Below, one piece after another: positions 1 through 7,282 of a stretch of 32,435 nucleotides of DNA. Under the pieces are notes generated by a model that worked only from the letters and a program-made list of their open reading frames with translations, ran no database searches and was not told where the DNA came from. The translations under genes were made by a program, and so were the position numbers. The stretch comes from Polyangiaceae bacterium (GTDB taxonomy: Bacteria; Myxococcota_A; Polyangia; Polyangiales; Polyangiaceae): positions 20,645 through 53,079 of the forward strand of contig JAKLKA010000079.1 in the NCBI GenBank assembly GCA_023150915.1, written 5' to 3'. Numbering within the stretch: the first letter of the stretch is position 1; the number at the start of each line of letters is the position of its first letter.

Positions 1-722
1 GCGCCGTATTTCGCGCGGATGCCCAGGGCCTTGTTCAAGAGGTCGGTGGCTTCGGCGCCGGCGGGCAGCGCCGAGGCCAGCGCCAAGAGCGGCTCGGGCT
101 CGTCGGGCGCAGCCGCCACCGCCTTGCGGAGCGCCGCCACGGCTTCGCTGCCCTTGCCCATCCCCGAGAGCAGCTCGGCGTGGAACATCGGCGCCTCGTG
201 ACGCGCGCCGTCCTTGGCCAGCGCTGCCTGGAACGCGGCGTGCGCTTCGGTGTTCTGACCCAGCATGCGCAGCGCGCGGCCCTTGGCCACCAGCGCGTCG
301 TAGTCGTCGCTGGCCACGGCGAGCGCGCGGTCGGCCGCCGGCAGGGCCAGCGAAGCCCGCTTCCACAACAGTTGCGCCTCGGCGACGCAGGTCTCCCACC
401 GGACGGGCGTCTGGGCCTTGAGCGTGGCGCACTCTTTGAGCGCGTCTTTCTGGCGACTGGCGGCGATCAGCGTGCGCGCGGCCTCGGTGCGAGCGGCCAC
501 GACCACGGCGCCCTTGCCGCGCTGGGCGGCGCCACGCAACACGCGAACCCCGTCGTCGAACAGCCCCGCCCGCCGGAGCGCCCGCCCGAGCGCGAGGGCC
601 GCGTCCGGGTCCTTGGGCGGGTTCTTGGCGGCCGCTGCCAGGTCTTCGGCCGCGGCCGGGCCGGTCAGCGCGAGCACCAAGAGGCCCGCCCATGCGCGAT
701 TGATCCGTCGAATTCCGTTCAT
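1..722 (-). CDS. Secreted TPR-like repeat protein, 3' end outside window
   Basis: The frame is open from an ATG at 720-722 to the left edge with no stop, so at least 240 residues are present and the C-terminus is missing. The N-terminus has a basic start (MNGIRRINRAW), a hydrophobic stretch and a PAAA-ED cleavage-like site at about residue 25, so export is likely. The rest is Ala/Leu-rich helical sequence with TPR-like periodicity, for example DPDAALALGRALRRAGLFDD and a segment around ALVAKGRALRMLGQNTEAHA. This suggests a periplasmic scaffold or interaction protein. Several overlapping plus-strand frames are shadows of this gene. The function is not recognisable. The TPR call rests on pattern reading only. 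The gene is divergent from the lipoprotein at 927, with about 200 bp between them. Confidence 0.75.
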   Translation of the reverse strand, partial: MNGIRRINRAWAGLLVLALTGPAAAEDLAAAAKNPPKDPDAALALGRALRRAGLFDDGVRVLRGAAQRGKGAVVVAARTEAARTLIAASRQKDALKECATLKAQTPVRWETCVAEAQLLWKRASLALPAADRALAVASDDYDALVAKGRALRMLGQNTEAHAAFQAALAKDGARHEAPMFHAELLSGMGKGSEAVAALRKAVAAAPDEPEPLLALASALPAGAEATDLLNKALGIRAKYG

Positions 723-926
723 GATTGCTTCGCCCCCTGCTGCCCCCTCGGCCGAGCGGCGCGGGAATCTGCCACCAAACCGCCGCCCCTTCCAACCGGG
801 GCCCCGAATTCCATGCGATGCGCGGCTTTTTTCGCTAAGTTTCTGGCGACCGTCGCCCCGTCAGACGCGGGGCCCACGGGTTTCTTCAAGCGGGCGGGCT
901 CCATCCGCCCCGAGAGGTCCACCGCC

Positions 927-2174
927 ATGCGCTTCGTGATCCAGTCCGCCCTGTGCCTGCTTGCCGCGCTGCCCCTGAGCTGTTCCGACGACAAGAACCC
1001 CGCCGCTGCCGGCAGCGGGGGCTCGGGCAGCGGCAGCTACACGAACAACGGCGCCGGCGTGTGCGAGGGCTCGACGCGCCCGGCGAACGACGACTTCTGC
1101 CACGGCAGTTGCATGGGCGACCAGGCCTGCCCCAAGCGCCCCATCGACAGCTGCTGCGTCATGGTCGGCGAGCCCGGCAACTCGGCGTCGAGCAAGTATC
1201 TGAAGCGCACCACCGACACCACCGAGTACGCCGATCCGAACGGCGGCCCGCCCAACCTGAAGTGCTTCGACCCCGACGGCTACCCGAAGAAGCCCGCCGC
1301 CAGCAGCAAGAAGGTCAAGCTCACCGGCATCCTGCGGCCGTTCTCCAACGGCGGCTGCGAGAAGTACGACCTGGTGAACACCGAGGGCTCGGCGTGGTGC
1401 GCCGCGGGCAGCAACTGCCCCAGCGCCACCGCGCACGGCGGAGTGAAGATCGAGGTCTACGCCGTGCAGCGCACCGGCGACCCAGCCACGGATGGCTCAC
1501 TGGGCCAGCTGATCGGAACCACCGTCGAGGCCAGCGACTCGATGAAGCTGATCGAGACCGAGGTGAAGGACTCGTGCGTGGACAAGATCCGGTTCGACCG
1601 GCAGTACGAGTACCCCGACGTGCCGATGAACACCGAGCTCTTGATCAAGACCTACGGCGCCGGCTGGACGCCGCTCTACACGTACAACATCTACGTGCAC
1701 GAGGGCGATCCGGACTACGACGCCACCGCCGGGACCTTCACCTACAAGATCCGCGCGCTGGCCGAGGACGACTTCGGCACCATCCCCACGGCCGCCATTG
1801 GCAAGACCATCACCGACGGCAACGGCGTGATCGGCGGCGAGGTCCACGACTGCGACAACGTCCGCCTGCAATTCGCCCGCGTCGACGTGTCGCAGACCCG
1901 GGTGGGCCTCGAGTACTTCAACGACAGCGAGGACGACCCGCTGCCCGAGGGCAGCCGCCGCGAGGTCGGCACCGGTCGCACCGCGCTCTACTCCGCGTTC
2001 GACATCAAGGGTGGCGGCAGCGCCGGCACCTACACGCGCGTGGCGGGCACGGGCCTGGTGCCAGACGGCGACAAGGACAAGCTGGTGAGCTTGGGTTACT
2101 TCGACGTTCGCGTGTTCCCCAACAGCGTGACCAGCGTCACGCTGCGCGGGTACCGTCCGTTCCAAGTCCAGTGA
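927..2174 (+). CDS. Cys-rich secreted lipoprotein of unknown function
   Basis: 415 residues. The start ATG at 927 follows a GAGAGG ribosome-binding site. The N-terminus is a lipoprotein signal peptide (MRFVIQSALCLLAALPLSC) with lipobox LPLSC and Cys19 as the lipidated residue, then a Ser/Gly/Asn-rich linker. The next segment carries clustered cysteines (roughly residues 48-75: VCEG, DFCHGSC, ACPKR, SCC), which probably form disulfides. The C-terminal two thirds look beta-rich (KVKLTGILRPFSNGG, KIEVYAVQR, YNIYVHEGDPDYD), consistent with a surface or periplasmic Ig-like or carboxypeptidase-regulatory-like fold. No enzyme motif is visible. Its TGA overlaps the GTG start of the next gene (GTGA at 2171-2174), so the two may be translationally coupled, although a link in function is not obvious. 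Confidence 0.8.
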   Translation: MRFVIQSALCLLAALPLSCSDDKNPAAAGSGGSGSGSYTNNGAGVCEGSTRPANDDFCHGSCMGDQACPKRPIDSCCVMVGEPGNSASSKYLKRTTDTTEYADPNGGPPNLKCFDPDGYPKKPAASSKKVKLTGILRPFSNGGCEKYDLVNTEGSAWCAAGSNCPSATAHGGVKIEVYAVQRTGDPATDGSLGQLIGTTVEASDSMKLIETEVKDSCVDKIRFDRQYEYPDVPMNTELLIKTYGAGWTPLYTYNIYVHEGDPDYDATAGTFTYKIRALAEDDFGTIPTAAIGKTITDGNGVIGGEVHDCDNVRLQFARVDVSQTRVGLEYFNDSEDDPLPEGSRREVGTGRTALYSAFDIKGGGSAGTYTRVAGTGLVPDGDKDKLVSLGYFDVRVFPNSVTSVTLRGYRPFQVQ

Positions 2175-2899
2175 GCCGAGACGCGGACACGACCACCGAC
2201 GCGCTGTTCGACGGAGCAGTCACCGTCGTTCAGCCGCGCGGCGGCTACCGCTTCAACGTCGACGCCCTGTGGCTTGCAGACTTCGCGCTGCAGGGCCGCC
2301 GCTGTCGCCACCTGCTCGATCTGGGCGCCGGCGTGGGCGTGGTCACGCTGGCGGCGCACCACCTGGCCGGCGTCGGCCGCGCCACCGTGATCGAGCGTGA
2401 CCCGCTGATGGCCGAGCTGTGCGTGCGGAATCTGAAGCGCGCCCGGATCGACGCCCGCGTGCACGAGGCCGACGTGGCGCGCGCGCGCTTCGAGGGCCCC
2501 TTCGACCGGATCGTCTCGAACCCGCCGTTCTTCGAGCCGGGCGAGCGCCGGCCGGCGAAGAGCGAGCGCGAGCCGGCGCGGGCCGGTGCCCTGGAGCCCT
2601 TCGTGCGCGCCGCAGCGCGGGCGCTGACCGGGCCCCGCGCTCGGGCTGCGTTCGTCTACCCGGCCCGGAGCCTGATGCGGCTCTTGTCGCTGGCCGAAGG
2701 TCACGCCCTGGTGCCCAAGCGCCTCCGCTTCGTGCACGCCTTCGCCAGCGAACCGGCGCGCGTGGTCCTGGTCGAGCTGTGCCGGGCCAAGCCCGGGGGC
2801 CTGGTGGTCGAGCCGCCCCTGGTCGAGTGGGTCGGGCGCGGTCGCCCCGGCGCCGAGCTGTCGGCGCTCAGGGCGGGCCGAGCAAGCGGTCGAAGCTGA
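2171..2899 (+). CDS. TrmN6/YfiC-like tRNA1(Val) adenine-N6 methyltransferase
   Basis: 242 residues, GTG start overlapping the previous stop. The protein is a Rossmann-fold SAM-dependent methyltransferase. The early motif GGYRFNVDALWLADFA is characteristic of the TrmN6 (YfiC) and HemK-like N6-adenine group. Motif I is LLDLGAGVGVVTLA (about residues 48-61), the acidic ribose-binding loop is VIERDP, and the catalytic NPPF motif at residues 117-120 (SNPPFF) marks amino-group methylation. In E. coli this family modifies A37 of tRNA1(Val); the exact substrate here is inferred. The length matches the family (about 240-250). The 3' end overlaps by 32 bp the 3' end of the convergent RNA methyltransferase gene. 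The sequence can thus place two RNA-modifying genes tail to tail. Confidence 0.85.
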   Translation: MSRDADTTTDALFDGAVTVVQPRGGYRFNVDALWLADFALQGRRCRHLLDLGAGVGVVTLAAHHLAGVGRATVIERDPLMAELCVRNLKRARIDARVHEADVARARFEGPFDRIVSNPPFFEPGERRPAKSEREPARAGALEPFVRAAARALTGPRARAAFVYPARSLMRLLSLAEGHALVPKRLRFVHAFASEPARVVLVELCRAKPGGLVVEPPLVEWVGRGRPGAELSALRAGRASGRS

Positions 2900-3419
2900 T
2901 CGCCGCCGCGGCGCGCACGCTCAGGTGGTTGAAGCCGTCGGGCCGCGGGGAACGGATCGGCTCGAGCCGCTCGCCTGCGCGGGCGCTGAGCTCGGGCGCG
3001 AGCCCCCAGCCCGTGCCGAACACCAGCAGCACCGGCGGGCCGGGCTCGGCCAGCGCCTTTCGAGCCTCGGCGTACGAGCGCGTGGCGTTTGCGGCCTTCG
3101 CGCTGGTCACCCAGATCTCTGCCGGGCCCAGCGCCTCGAGCGCGGCGTCCAGCGACTCGACCACGCGCAGGCACTCCATCGGCGGCTTGCGGTCCGGAAT
3201 GCGGCGCGCGCCGCTGCCGGTCGTCCAGTGTTCGCGCACGCGCAGCGCCAGCTCGCGCTGCGCCGCCACCGGGTGCGCCACGAAGAAATCCGTCAGCCCG
3301 AAGGTGAACGCGCTGCGCGCAATGTCGTGCAAGTCGAGGTTGGTGATGGCCGTGGTCACCACGGCGCCCTGCCGATCGAGCACCGGGTGATGCGCGAGCA
3401 GCGCCGCGACCCGCCTCAC
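2868..3419 (-). CDS. SPOUT-type RNA methyltransferase (Methyltrn_RNA_4 family)
   Basis: 183 residues. The GTG start (3417-3419) overlaps the trmD stop as GTGA. The sequence matches the family found beside trmD in many deltaproteobacteria, Aquificales and Thermotoga (TM1570 type, Pfam Methyltrn_RNA_4). The diagnostic segments are an N-terminal HHPVLDR..GAVVTTAITNLDLHDIAR, the middle DFFVAHPVAAQ, and a C-terminal knot region LLVFGTGWGLAPE followed by a LSVRAAAAISFDRLL helix. Those last elements are expected to form the trefoil-knot SAM pocket. The RNA target of this family is not settled as far as I know. It is the last gene of the rpsP operon. rplS, which often sits at this place, is absent. 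Confidence 0.85.
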   Translation of the reverse strand: MRRVAALLAHHPVLDRQGAVVTTAITNLDLHDIARSAFTFGLTDFFVAHPVAAQRELALRVREHWTTGSGARRIPDRKPPMECLRVVESLDAALEALGPAEIWVTSAKAANATRSYAEARKALAEPGPPVLLVFGTGWGLAPELSARAGERLEPIRSPRPDGFNHLSVRAAAAISFDRLLGPP

Positions 3420-4114
3420 GACTCACCCGTGCCGGCGAGCAGATCCGGACGCCGGGCGCGGGTGCGTTCCAGGGCCCGCTCGTGACGCCAGGCCGCGATC
3501 TTGGCGTGGTCGCCGCTCTTCAAGATCTCGGGCACGCCCAGCCCGCGGAACTCGGCCGGGCGGGTGTATTGCGGGTACTCGAGGAGACCGCCATGCTCGT
3601 GGCTGAACGACTCTTCGCGCGGTGAGTCGGCGTTGCCCAGCACGCCGGGGAGCAGCCGCGCCGTGCCCTCGAGCAGCGCCATGGCGGCGACCTCGCCGCC
3701 AGTGAGCACGAAGTCGCCCAGGCTCAGCTCTTGGTCGACGAAGCTCGCGACGCGCTCGTCGAACCCTTCGTAGCGCCCGGCGATCAGCAGCACCGGGTCG
3801 CGCGCCGCCAGCGCTTGCAGGTGGTGCTGGACGAGCCGCTCGCCCACGGGTGTGAGCAGCACGCGGTGCGCGCGCGCACCCAGCGCAGCCTCCGCGGCCT
3901 CGATGGCGGCCACCAGGCAGTCGACCCGCATCACCATGCCCGCGCCGCCGCCATACGGCGTGTCGTCCACCGACAGGTGCTTGCCCAGCCCGTGGGGTCG
4001 CAGGTCTTCCAGGGTCACGCTGAGCTGGCCGCCCTCGATCGCCCGCCGCACGAAGCTGGTGGCCAGAAACGGCGTGAACAGCTCGGGGAACAGCGTGACG
4101 ACCGCGACCCGCAT
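3416..4114 (-). CDS. trmD: tRNA (guanine37-N1)-methyltransferase
   Basis: 232 residues. It uses SAM to methylate G37 next to the anticodon in tRNAs reading CNN/GGN codons, which prevents +1 frameshifting. The sequence is a textbook TrmD: N-terminal MRVAVVTLFPELFTPFL, the loop LSVDDTPYGGGAGMVMR, the knot strands VLLTPVGER, LIAGRYEGFDERV and SLGDFVLTGGEVAAMALLE, then the flexible linker and C-terminal RNA-binding domain with PQYTRP and LKSGDHAKIAAWR. The ATG at 4112-4114 gives the family length; the longer open frame upstream belongs to the rimM region and is not used. It is separated from rimM by 4 bp and overlaps the next methyltransferase, so it lies inside one operon. Confidence 0.97.
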   Translation of the reverse strand: MRVAVVTLFPELFTPFLATSFVRRAIEGGQLSVTLEDLRPHGLGKHLSVDDTPYGGGAGMVMRVDCLVAAIEAAEAALGARAHRVLLTPVGERLVQHHLQALAARDPVLLIAGRYEGFDERVASFVDQELSLGDFVLTGGEVAAMALLEGTARLLPGVLGNADSPREESFSHEHGGLLEYPQYTRPAEFRGLGVPEILKSGDHAKIAAWRHERALERTRARRPDLLAGTGES

Positions 4115-4118
4115 CGGC

Positions 4119-4619
4119 TCAGACCAGCCCGTCGGTGCTCGAAAGGACGATCCGGCCCGCGTCGACGTCGACCGCCTCGAGCCACGGCGGAGCCAGGGCT
4201 TGTTCGACCACGCGGCCATCGGCCAGGCGCACCACCACGGCGTCGACCGTGGGGTGGCTGCGGAGCTCGGTGACCTGGCCCAGGCGGCCCTCGGGCCCCC
4301 AGACCTCGGCGCCGATCAAATCGGCCAGGTAATACTCCCCCGGCTCGAGCGCCGGCAGGGCGCTCCGCGGCACCGCCAGCGGCGCGCCGCTCAGGGCCTC
4401 GGCTGCGTCGCGGTCGTCGATGCCCGCCAGCTTGAGCAGCACGCCTTTCGGCCCGGGGCGAACGTGCTCGATGGCGCGGGACGTGGCTTCGGCGCCCGCA
4501 CCGACGATCACGCTGTCGACCTCCGAGAGCGTGGTGCTGCCGTCCCAGTGCAGGCGCACCTTGAGCTCGCCCCCGAGCCCATGGGGCTTCAGCACGCGGC
4601 CGAGCTCGAGCGTCTTCAA
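4119..4619 (-). CDS. rimM: 16S rRNA maturation factor RimM
   Basis: 166 residues. RimM assists late assembly of the 30S subunit head and contacts protein S19. The N-terminal barrel domain begins LELGRVLKPHGLGGELKVRLHWD, the standard family opening with the KPHGLxGE loop. The C-terminal PRC-barrel contains EPGEYYLADLIGAEVWGPEGRLGQV and the final PWLEAVDVDAGRIVL. The start codon is TTG (4617-4619), which overlaps the stop of khpA as TTGA; translation is therefore probably coupled to khpA. Length and order (khpA-rimM-trmD) are standard. Confidence 0.95.
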   Translation of the reverse strand: MKTLELGRVLKPHGLGGELKVRLHWDGSTTLSEVDSVIVGAGAEATSRAIEHVRPGPKGVLLKLAGIDDRDAAEALSGAPLAVPRSALPALEPGEYYLADLIGAEVWGPEGRLGQVTELRSHPTVDAVVVRLADGRVVEQALAPPWLEAVDVDAGRIVLSSTDGLV

Positions 4620-4852
4620 TCGACGATGTCGAGGTGAGCGCGCCGTCCGAGCTTGGTCGAGGCGGCGGTCAAGATGGTCCGCATCGACTGCGCGGTGCGG
4701 CCGTCTTTGCCGATGACCTTCCCGATGTCGTTCTTCGCGACCTTGAGCTCGATCAGCGAGTTGTGGTCGCCTTCGATCTCGGTGACTTCGACCGCGTCGG
4801 GTTCGTCGACGAGAGCGCGCGCAATGGTGGTGATCAGTTCCTTGAGGGCCAT
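4616..4852 (-). CDS. khpA: KH-domain RNA-binding protein KhpA
   Basis: 78 residues, the usual size. It is a single KH domain: MALKELITTIARALVDEPDAV, then the beta strand LIELKVAKNDIGKVIGKDGRT with the GxxG loop (GKDG) that grips single-stranded RNA, then helix AQSMRTILTAASTK. KhpA proteins bind many transcripts, often with KhpB/EloR, and are encoded next to rpsP and rimM in very many bacteria. The ATG is at 4850-4852. The 107-bp gap to rpsP is the only sizeable gap in the operon and contains a hairpin (4877-4902), so khpA and downstream genes may be expressed at a different level from rpsP. Confidence 0.95.
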   Translation of the reverse strand: MALKELITTIARALVDEPDAVEVTEIEGDHNSLIELKVAKNDIGKVIGKDGRTAQSMRTILTAASTKLGRRAHLDIVD

Positions 4853-4876
4853 GAGTGAAAGAGCTCCGGGGTCGCT

Positions 4877-4902
4877 GGCGCGCCCCCGAAGAGGGGTGCG
4901 CC
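4877..4902 (-). other. Intra-operon hairpin between rpsP and khpA
   Basis: Two 10-nt arms (plus strand 4877-4886 and 4893-4902) pair except at one position and enclose a 6-nt loop. In the minus-strand transcript the mismatch is A opposite C. There is no U-run, so it is not a classical terminator. It could be a processing site or a partial attenuator that sets the ratio of S16 to the RNA-maturation proteins. The role is inferred from position only. Confidence 0.35.
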
Positions 4903-4959
4903 CGAAAAGGTGCTGGGAGGATGTCGAGGAGTTCGAGCGAGCTGCGACCCGAGGCTGAC

Positions 4960-5208
4960 TCACGCCGTGGTGGGAGCCGGGTGGCGCTTGATCAGGCGCG
5001 ACACCGTCTCCGACGGGCGCGCACCGCGCTCCGCCCAGTAGGCCAGCCGCGTGCGGTCCAGCTCGAAGCGCACCGGGGTCTCGTTCGGGTCGAACGTACC
5101 GATGTTCTCGATGTGGCGGCCGTCGCGCTTGTGGCGGTGGTCGGTGACGACGATGCGATAGAACGGCGCCTTGTTGCTGCCGTGTCGGGCAAGACGAATG
5201 GTAACCAT
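4960..5208 (-). CDS. rpsP: 30S ribosomal protein S16
   Basis: 82 residues, normal for S16. The sequence MVTIRLARHGSNKAPFYRIV, then DHRHKRDGRHIENIGTFDP and the tail RFELDRTRLAYWAERGARPS is the conserved S16 pattern. S16 is an early-binding protein of the small subunit that organises the 5' domain of 16S rRNA. The ATG at 5206-5208 follows a strong AGAGGAG ribosome-binding site. It is the first gene of the leftward operon and has a likely promoter at 5330-5359 with a leader of about 115 nt. Confidence 0.97.
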   Translation of the reverse strand: MVTIRLARHGSNKAPFYRIVVTDHRHKRDGRHIENIGTFDPNETPVRFELDRTRLAYWAERGARPSETVSRLIKRHPAPTTA

Positions 5209-5329
5209 GATCTCCTCTGAAACTTCGAATCGCGGGTCGCCCGGACCCTCTGGAAGGTAGCACCCGGCGCCTGCCGCGCCAGCGACCGACCGAACCGTGG
5301 GACGAGCCCCGGGCGGCGGCGGGGGGCGG

Positions 5330-5359
5330 AACGTAGAGTAAGGGTAGGAGGCAGGTCAA
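5330..5359 (-). promoter_or_regulatory. Candidate vegetative promoter of the rpsP operon
   Basis: On the minus strand TTGACC (5354-5359) is followed after 18 nt by TACGTT (5330-5335). The -35 is near consensus; the -10 keeps the T, A and final T. Transcription would start near 5323, leaving about 115 nt before rpsP. The promoter lies just upstream of, and divergent from, the Nfu-like gene at 5365. Confidence 0.45.
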
Positions 5360-5364
5360 GCGCC

Positions 5365-5649
5365 GTGGTAGCGTCGCTTCGTTCGATGGGTGCTCGCGAC
5401 GAAATCCTGCAGGTCGTGCGGGAAGTATTGGCCCCCCTGGTCCGGGCCGACGGCGGGGAGCTCTATCTGGTGCGCGTCGAGGACGACGCCGTGGCCCTGC
5501 ATCTGGCGGGCCGCTTCGCCGGCTGCCCGGGCAACGCGCTCGCCCGGCGGCAGATCATCGAGCCCGCGATCCGGGCGGTGGCGCCCAGCGCGCAAGTGAC
5601 CGTCTCGTCGGGCGCCCTGGTCCCCAAGGGCGCCCAGAAGCTGGCCTGA
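5365..5649 (+). CDS. Nfu/NifU C-terminal-domain-like protein, one motif Cys missing
   Basis: 94 residues from GTG 5365, or 87 from ATG 5386. AGGAGG at 5346-5351 is 13 nt before the GTG, so the start is uncertain. The sequence EILQVVREVLAPLVRADGGELYLVRVEDDAVALHLAGRFAGCPG matches the Nfu domain, which normally carries Fe-S clusters on a CxxC pair and hands them to target proteins. Here the motif reads RFAGCPGN: the first Cys of GxCxxCP is replaced by Phe or Ala in any alignment and only the second remains. A homodimer could still offer two cysteines, but cluster transfer of the usual type is doubtful. It may be a paralogue with a changed role. Confidence 0.75.
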   Translation: MVASLRSMGARDEILQVVREVLAPLVRADGGELYLVRVEDDAVALHLAGRFAGCPGNALARRQIIEPAIRAVAPSAQVTVSSGALVPKGAQKLA

Positions 5650-5664
5650 AGGCGGCAGCACGCC

Positions 5665-5682
5665 CCGGCGATCAGCCGCCGG
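5665..5682. terminator. Weak hairpin between convergent genes
   Basis: A 6-bp perfect stem (CCGGCG/CGCCGG) with a 6-nt loop lies between the ends of the genes at 5649 and 5701. No T-run follows on either side. It may serve both convergent genes, but short GC stems are common by chance in this DNA. Confidence 0.25.
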
Positions 5683-5700
5683 CGCTCGGCTGCCCGCGCC

Positions 5701-6585
5701 TCACTGCTTCGCCTTCGGCTTGTCCTTGGTCTTGGTCTTGGTCTTCGGCTCCGGCTTCTTCACCTCTTCAGGTGCCGGCTTGGCGGTGGCAGCCGCCACG
5801 TCTTTGTCGATCGCGTGGGGGTTCTTCGGCTTGTTGGGCCGGTGCTTGGGCAGGTTGAAGAACACGGTCGCGTCCTGGTACACGAGCGCGATCACGTTGC
5901 CGCGGTCGATCGCGCGGATCACCGTCGTGCCGTCGGTCCACAAGAGCTCGTTGAAGCTGCGCCCCTTGGCGAAATCGGCCTCGACCTTGAAGGGGGTGGC
6001 GCCGAACTTCTTGGTCAGAAGCTCGGTGGCTTCTTCCCAGTTCTCGCCGTAGGGGCCGCCCTTGCGCAGCTTGTGCTCGTCGTAGACCTTCCACAGCTTG
6101 TCGTCGAAGAAGAAGAAGTTGCGGGTGACCCCGGTGCGAAGCACCAGCTTGGTCATGCTCTCTTTGTTGCCGTAGGTGTACTCACCCTTGAGCGCGCTGT
6201 AGTCCACACCGGTGGGCAAATCCCCGAACAGGATCTTGTTCCGGCGCAGCAGCTGCTTCTTGTCGGCGACCTCGGCGTCCAGCGACTCCATCGCCGGGCC
6301 GGGCTGGACCTTCTTGTAGAGGGGCATGAACTCCTCGTCGAAGACCTTGTCGTAGATCTTCGCGAGGCCTTCGAGGGTGACGCTCCACGCCAGGCCCTTG
6401 GGGCTGAGCCCGAGCTTGCCCTTCATCTTGGCGGGGCCGGTGGGCGCGGGCTCTTCGCCCTTCTTGGCGCCGGCCTTGGCTTTGTCTGCCGCGGGGGCCT
6501 TGGCCTTCCCCTCGGCGGCGGCGGGGGCCGCGGCAAGGCCGACGGCGCTGGTGATCGCGAGCATCCCGAAGACGCGGAGCAACAT
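5701..6585 (-). CDS. Exported protein of unknown function with charged low-complexity ends
   Basis: 294 residues. The ATG at 6583-6585 is chosen because GGGAGGAT lies 7 nt upstream; the longer frame adds 20 residues without signal-peptide character. The N-terminus is a signal peptide (MLLRVFGMLAITSAVGLAAAPAAA-EG). A Lys/Ala-rich linker follows (to about residue 52). The central domain (about 60-250) is folded, with KIYDKVFDEEFMPLYKKVQ, TRNFFFFDDKLWKVYDE and TTVIRAIDRGNVIALVYQDA. The tail is a Lys/Pro/Thr-rich repeat (PKTKTKTKDKPKAKQ). The middle looks like the Thr/Lys-bracketed periplasmic proteins common in myxobacteria, but no family is recognised. A candidate promoter lies at 6636-6665. 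Confidence 0.8.
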   Translation of the reverse strand: MLLRVFGMLAITSAVGLAAAPAAAEGKAKAPAADKAKAGAKKGEEPAPTGPAKMKGKLGLSPKGLAWSVTLEGLAKIYDKVFDEEFMPLYKKVQPGPAMESLDAEVADKKQLLRRNKILFGDLPTGVDYSALKGEYTYGNKESMTKLVLRTGVTRNFFFFDDKLWKVYDEHKLRKGGPYGENWEEATELLTKKFGATPFKVEADFAKGRSFNELLWTDGTTVIRAIDRGNVIALVYQDATVFFNLPKHRPNKPKNPHAIDKDVAAATAKPAPEEVKKPEPKTKTKTKDKPKAKQ

Positions 6586-6635
6586 GTGGCTATCCTCCCG
6601 AAATCCTTGATAGGTGCAGTGCTGCGGGTGGCGGG

Positions 6636-6665
6636 ACGCTAGCACCGATGCGCTTCGGCGCTCAA
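6636..6665 (-). promoter_or_regulatory. Candidate promoter of the exported protein gene
   Basis: On the minus strand TTGAGC (6660-6665), an 18-nt spacer and TAGCGT (6636-6641) match the layout of the two other candidate promoters in this window. The predicted start near 6629 leaves a leader of about 43 nt before the ATG at 6585. Confidence 0.35.
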
Positions 6666-6742
6666 GCGGCCGCTCCGTTTAGACGCTGGACGACGTCAAA
6701 CGATGGAGCAAGCTCCCCCCGCCCCCGACCGTTCCCAACGTC

Positions 6743-7282
6743 ATGACCCTCCCCCGCTGGTGCCTGATCCTGATCCTTGCTCTGGGGGCCTGCGGAGGAA
6801 GCCGCGCGGGGCCCGCCGCGGACCCAACCCTTGCGAATCTGCCGCCTTACACCGCGGCCGACGCGGCCCTGCTCGATGATCGGCTGAGCCCCGAGGTGTT
6901 CGGCACCGAGGTCGACTCGTCCGATCCGGTCGCGCGCCGCGCGACCCTCGGCGACGGCATCGTCCGGGCCCGGATCATCACCGTGACCCGCGACAGCGCC
7001 GGTCAGGCCGAGCGCTTCGTGGTGACCTTGGCGCCGGTGCCCCCGGCGCTCAAGGGCCGGGACATCACCGAGGCGCTCAGCCTGTCGATCCCCACCACCA
7101 ACCCGAGCTTCGGGTTCGTGAAGAGCTTCGAGACCGAGCTAGTGGGCAGAAGCGTGATCGTGATCTACAAACGCTTTGCCGAAAACGGCGAGGCGACTCT
7201 GCGCTGGCACATCGAAGCCGATGGCCCGCGGGTGCTTCAGGCCATCGACCGCGCGCGCATCATGGGAGAGCTTCGGCAGTGA
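6743..7282 (+). CDS. Lipoprotein of unknown function
   Basis: 179 residues. MTLPRWCLILILALGACGGS is a lipoprotein signal peptide with lipobox LGAC and Cys17 as the lipidated residue. The mature part is a small alpha/beta domain (DDRLSPEVFGTEVDSSDPVA, VRARIITVTRDSAGQAERFV, VGRSVIVIYKRFAENGEAT). It contains no known catalytic motif. The ribosome-binding site before ATG 6743 is weak. Its end overlaps the GTG start of the methionine aminopeptidase gene by 4 bp, so the two are probably co-transcribed. Confidence 0.8.
   Translation: MTLPRWCLILILALGACGGSRAGPAADPTLANLPPYTAADAALLDDRLSPEVFGTEVDSSDPVARRATLGDGIVRARIITVTRDSAGQAERFVVTLAPVPPALKGRDITEALSLSIPTTNPSFGFVKSFETELVGRSVIVIYKRFAENGEATLRWHIEADGPRVLQAIDRARIMGELRQ

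Noticed and set aside
723-926. Small frames in the divergent region before the lipoprotein gene
   Set aside because: No start with a ribosome-binding site and no recognisable sequence; a short imperfect GC hairpin near 858-878 was not strong enough to list.
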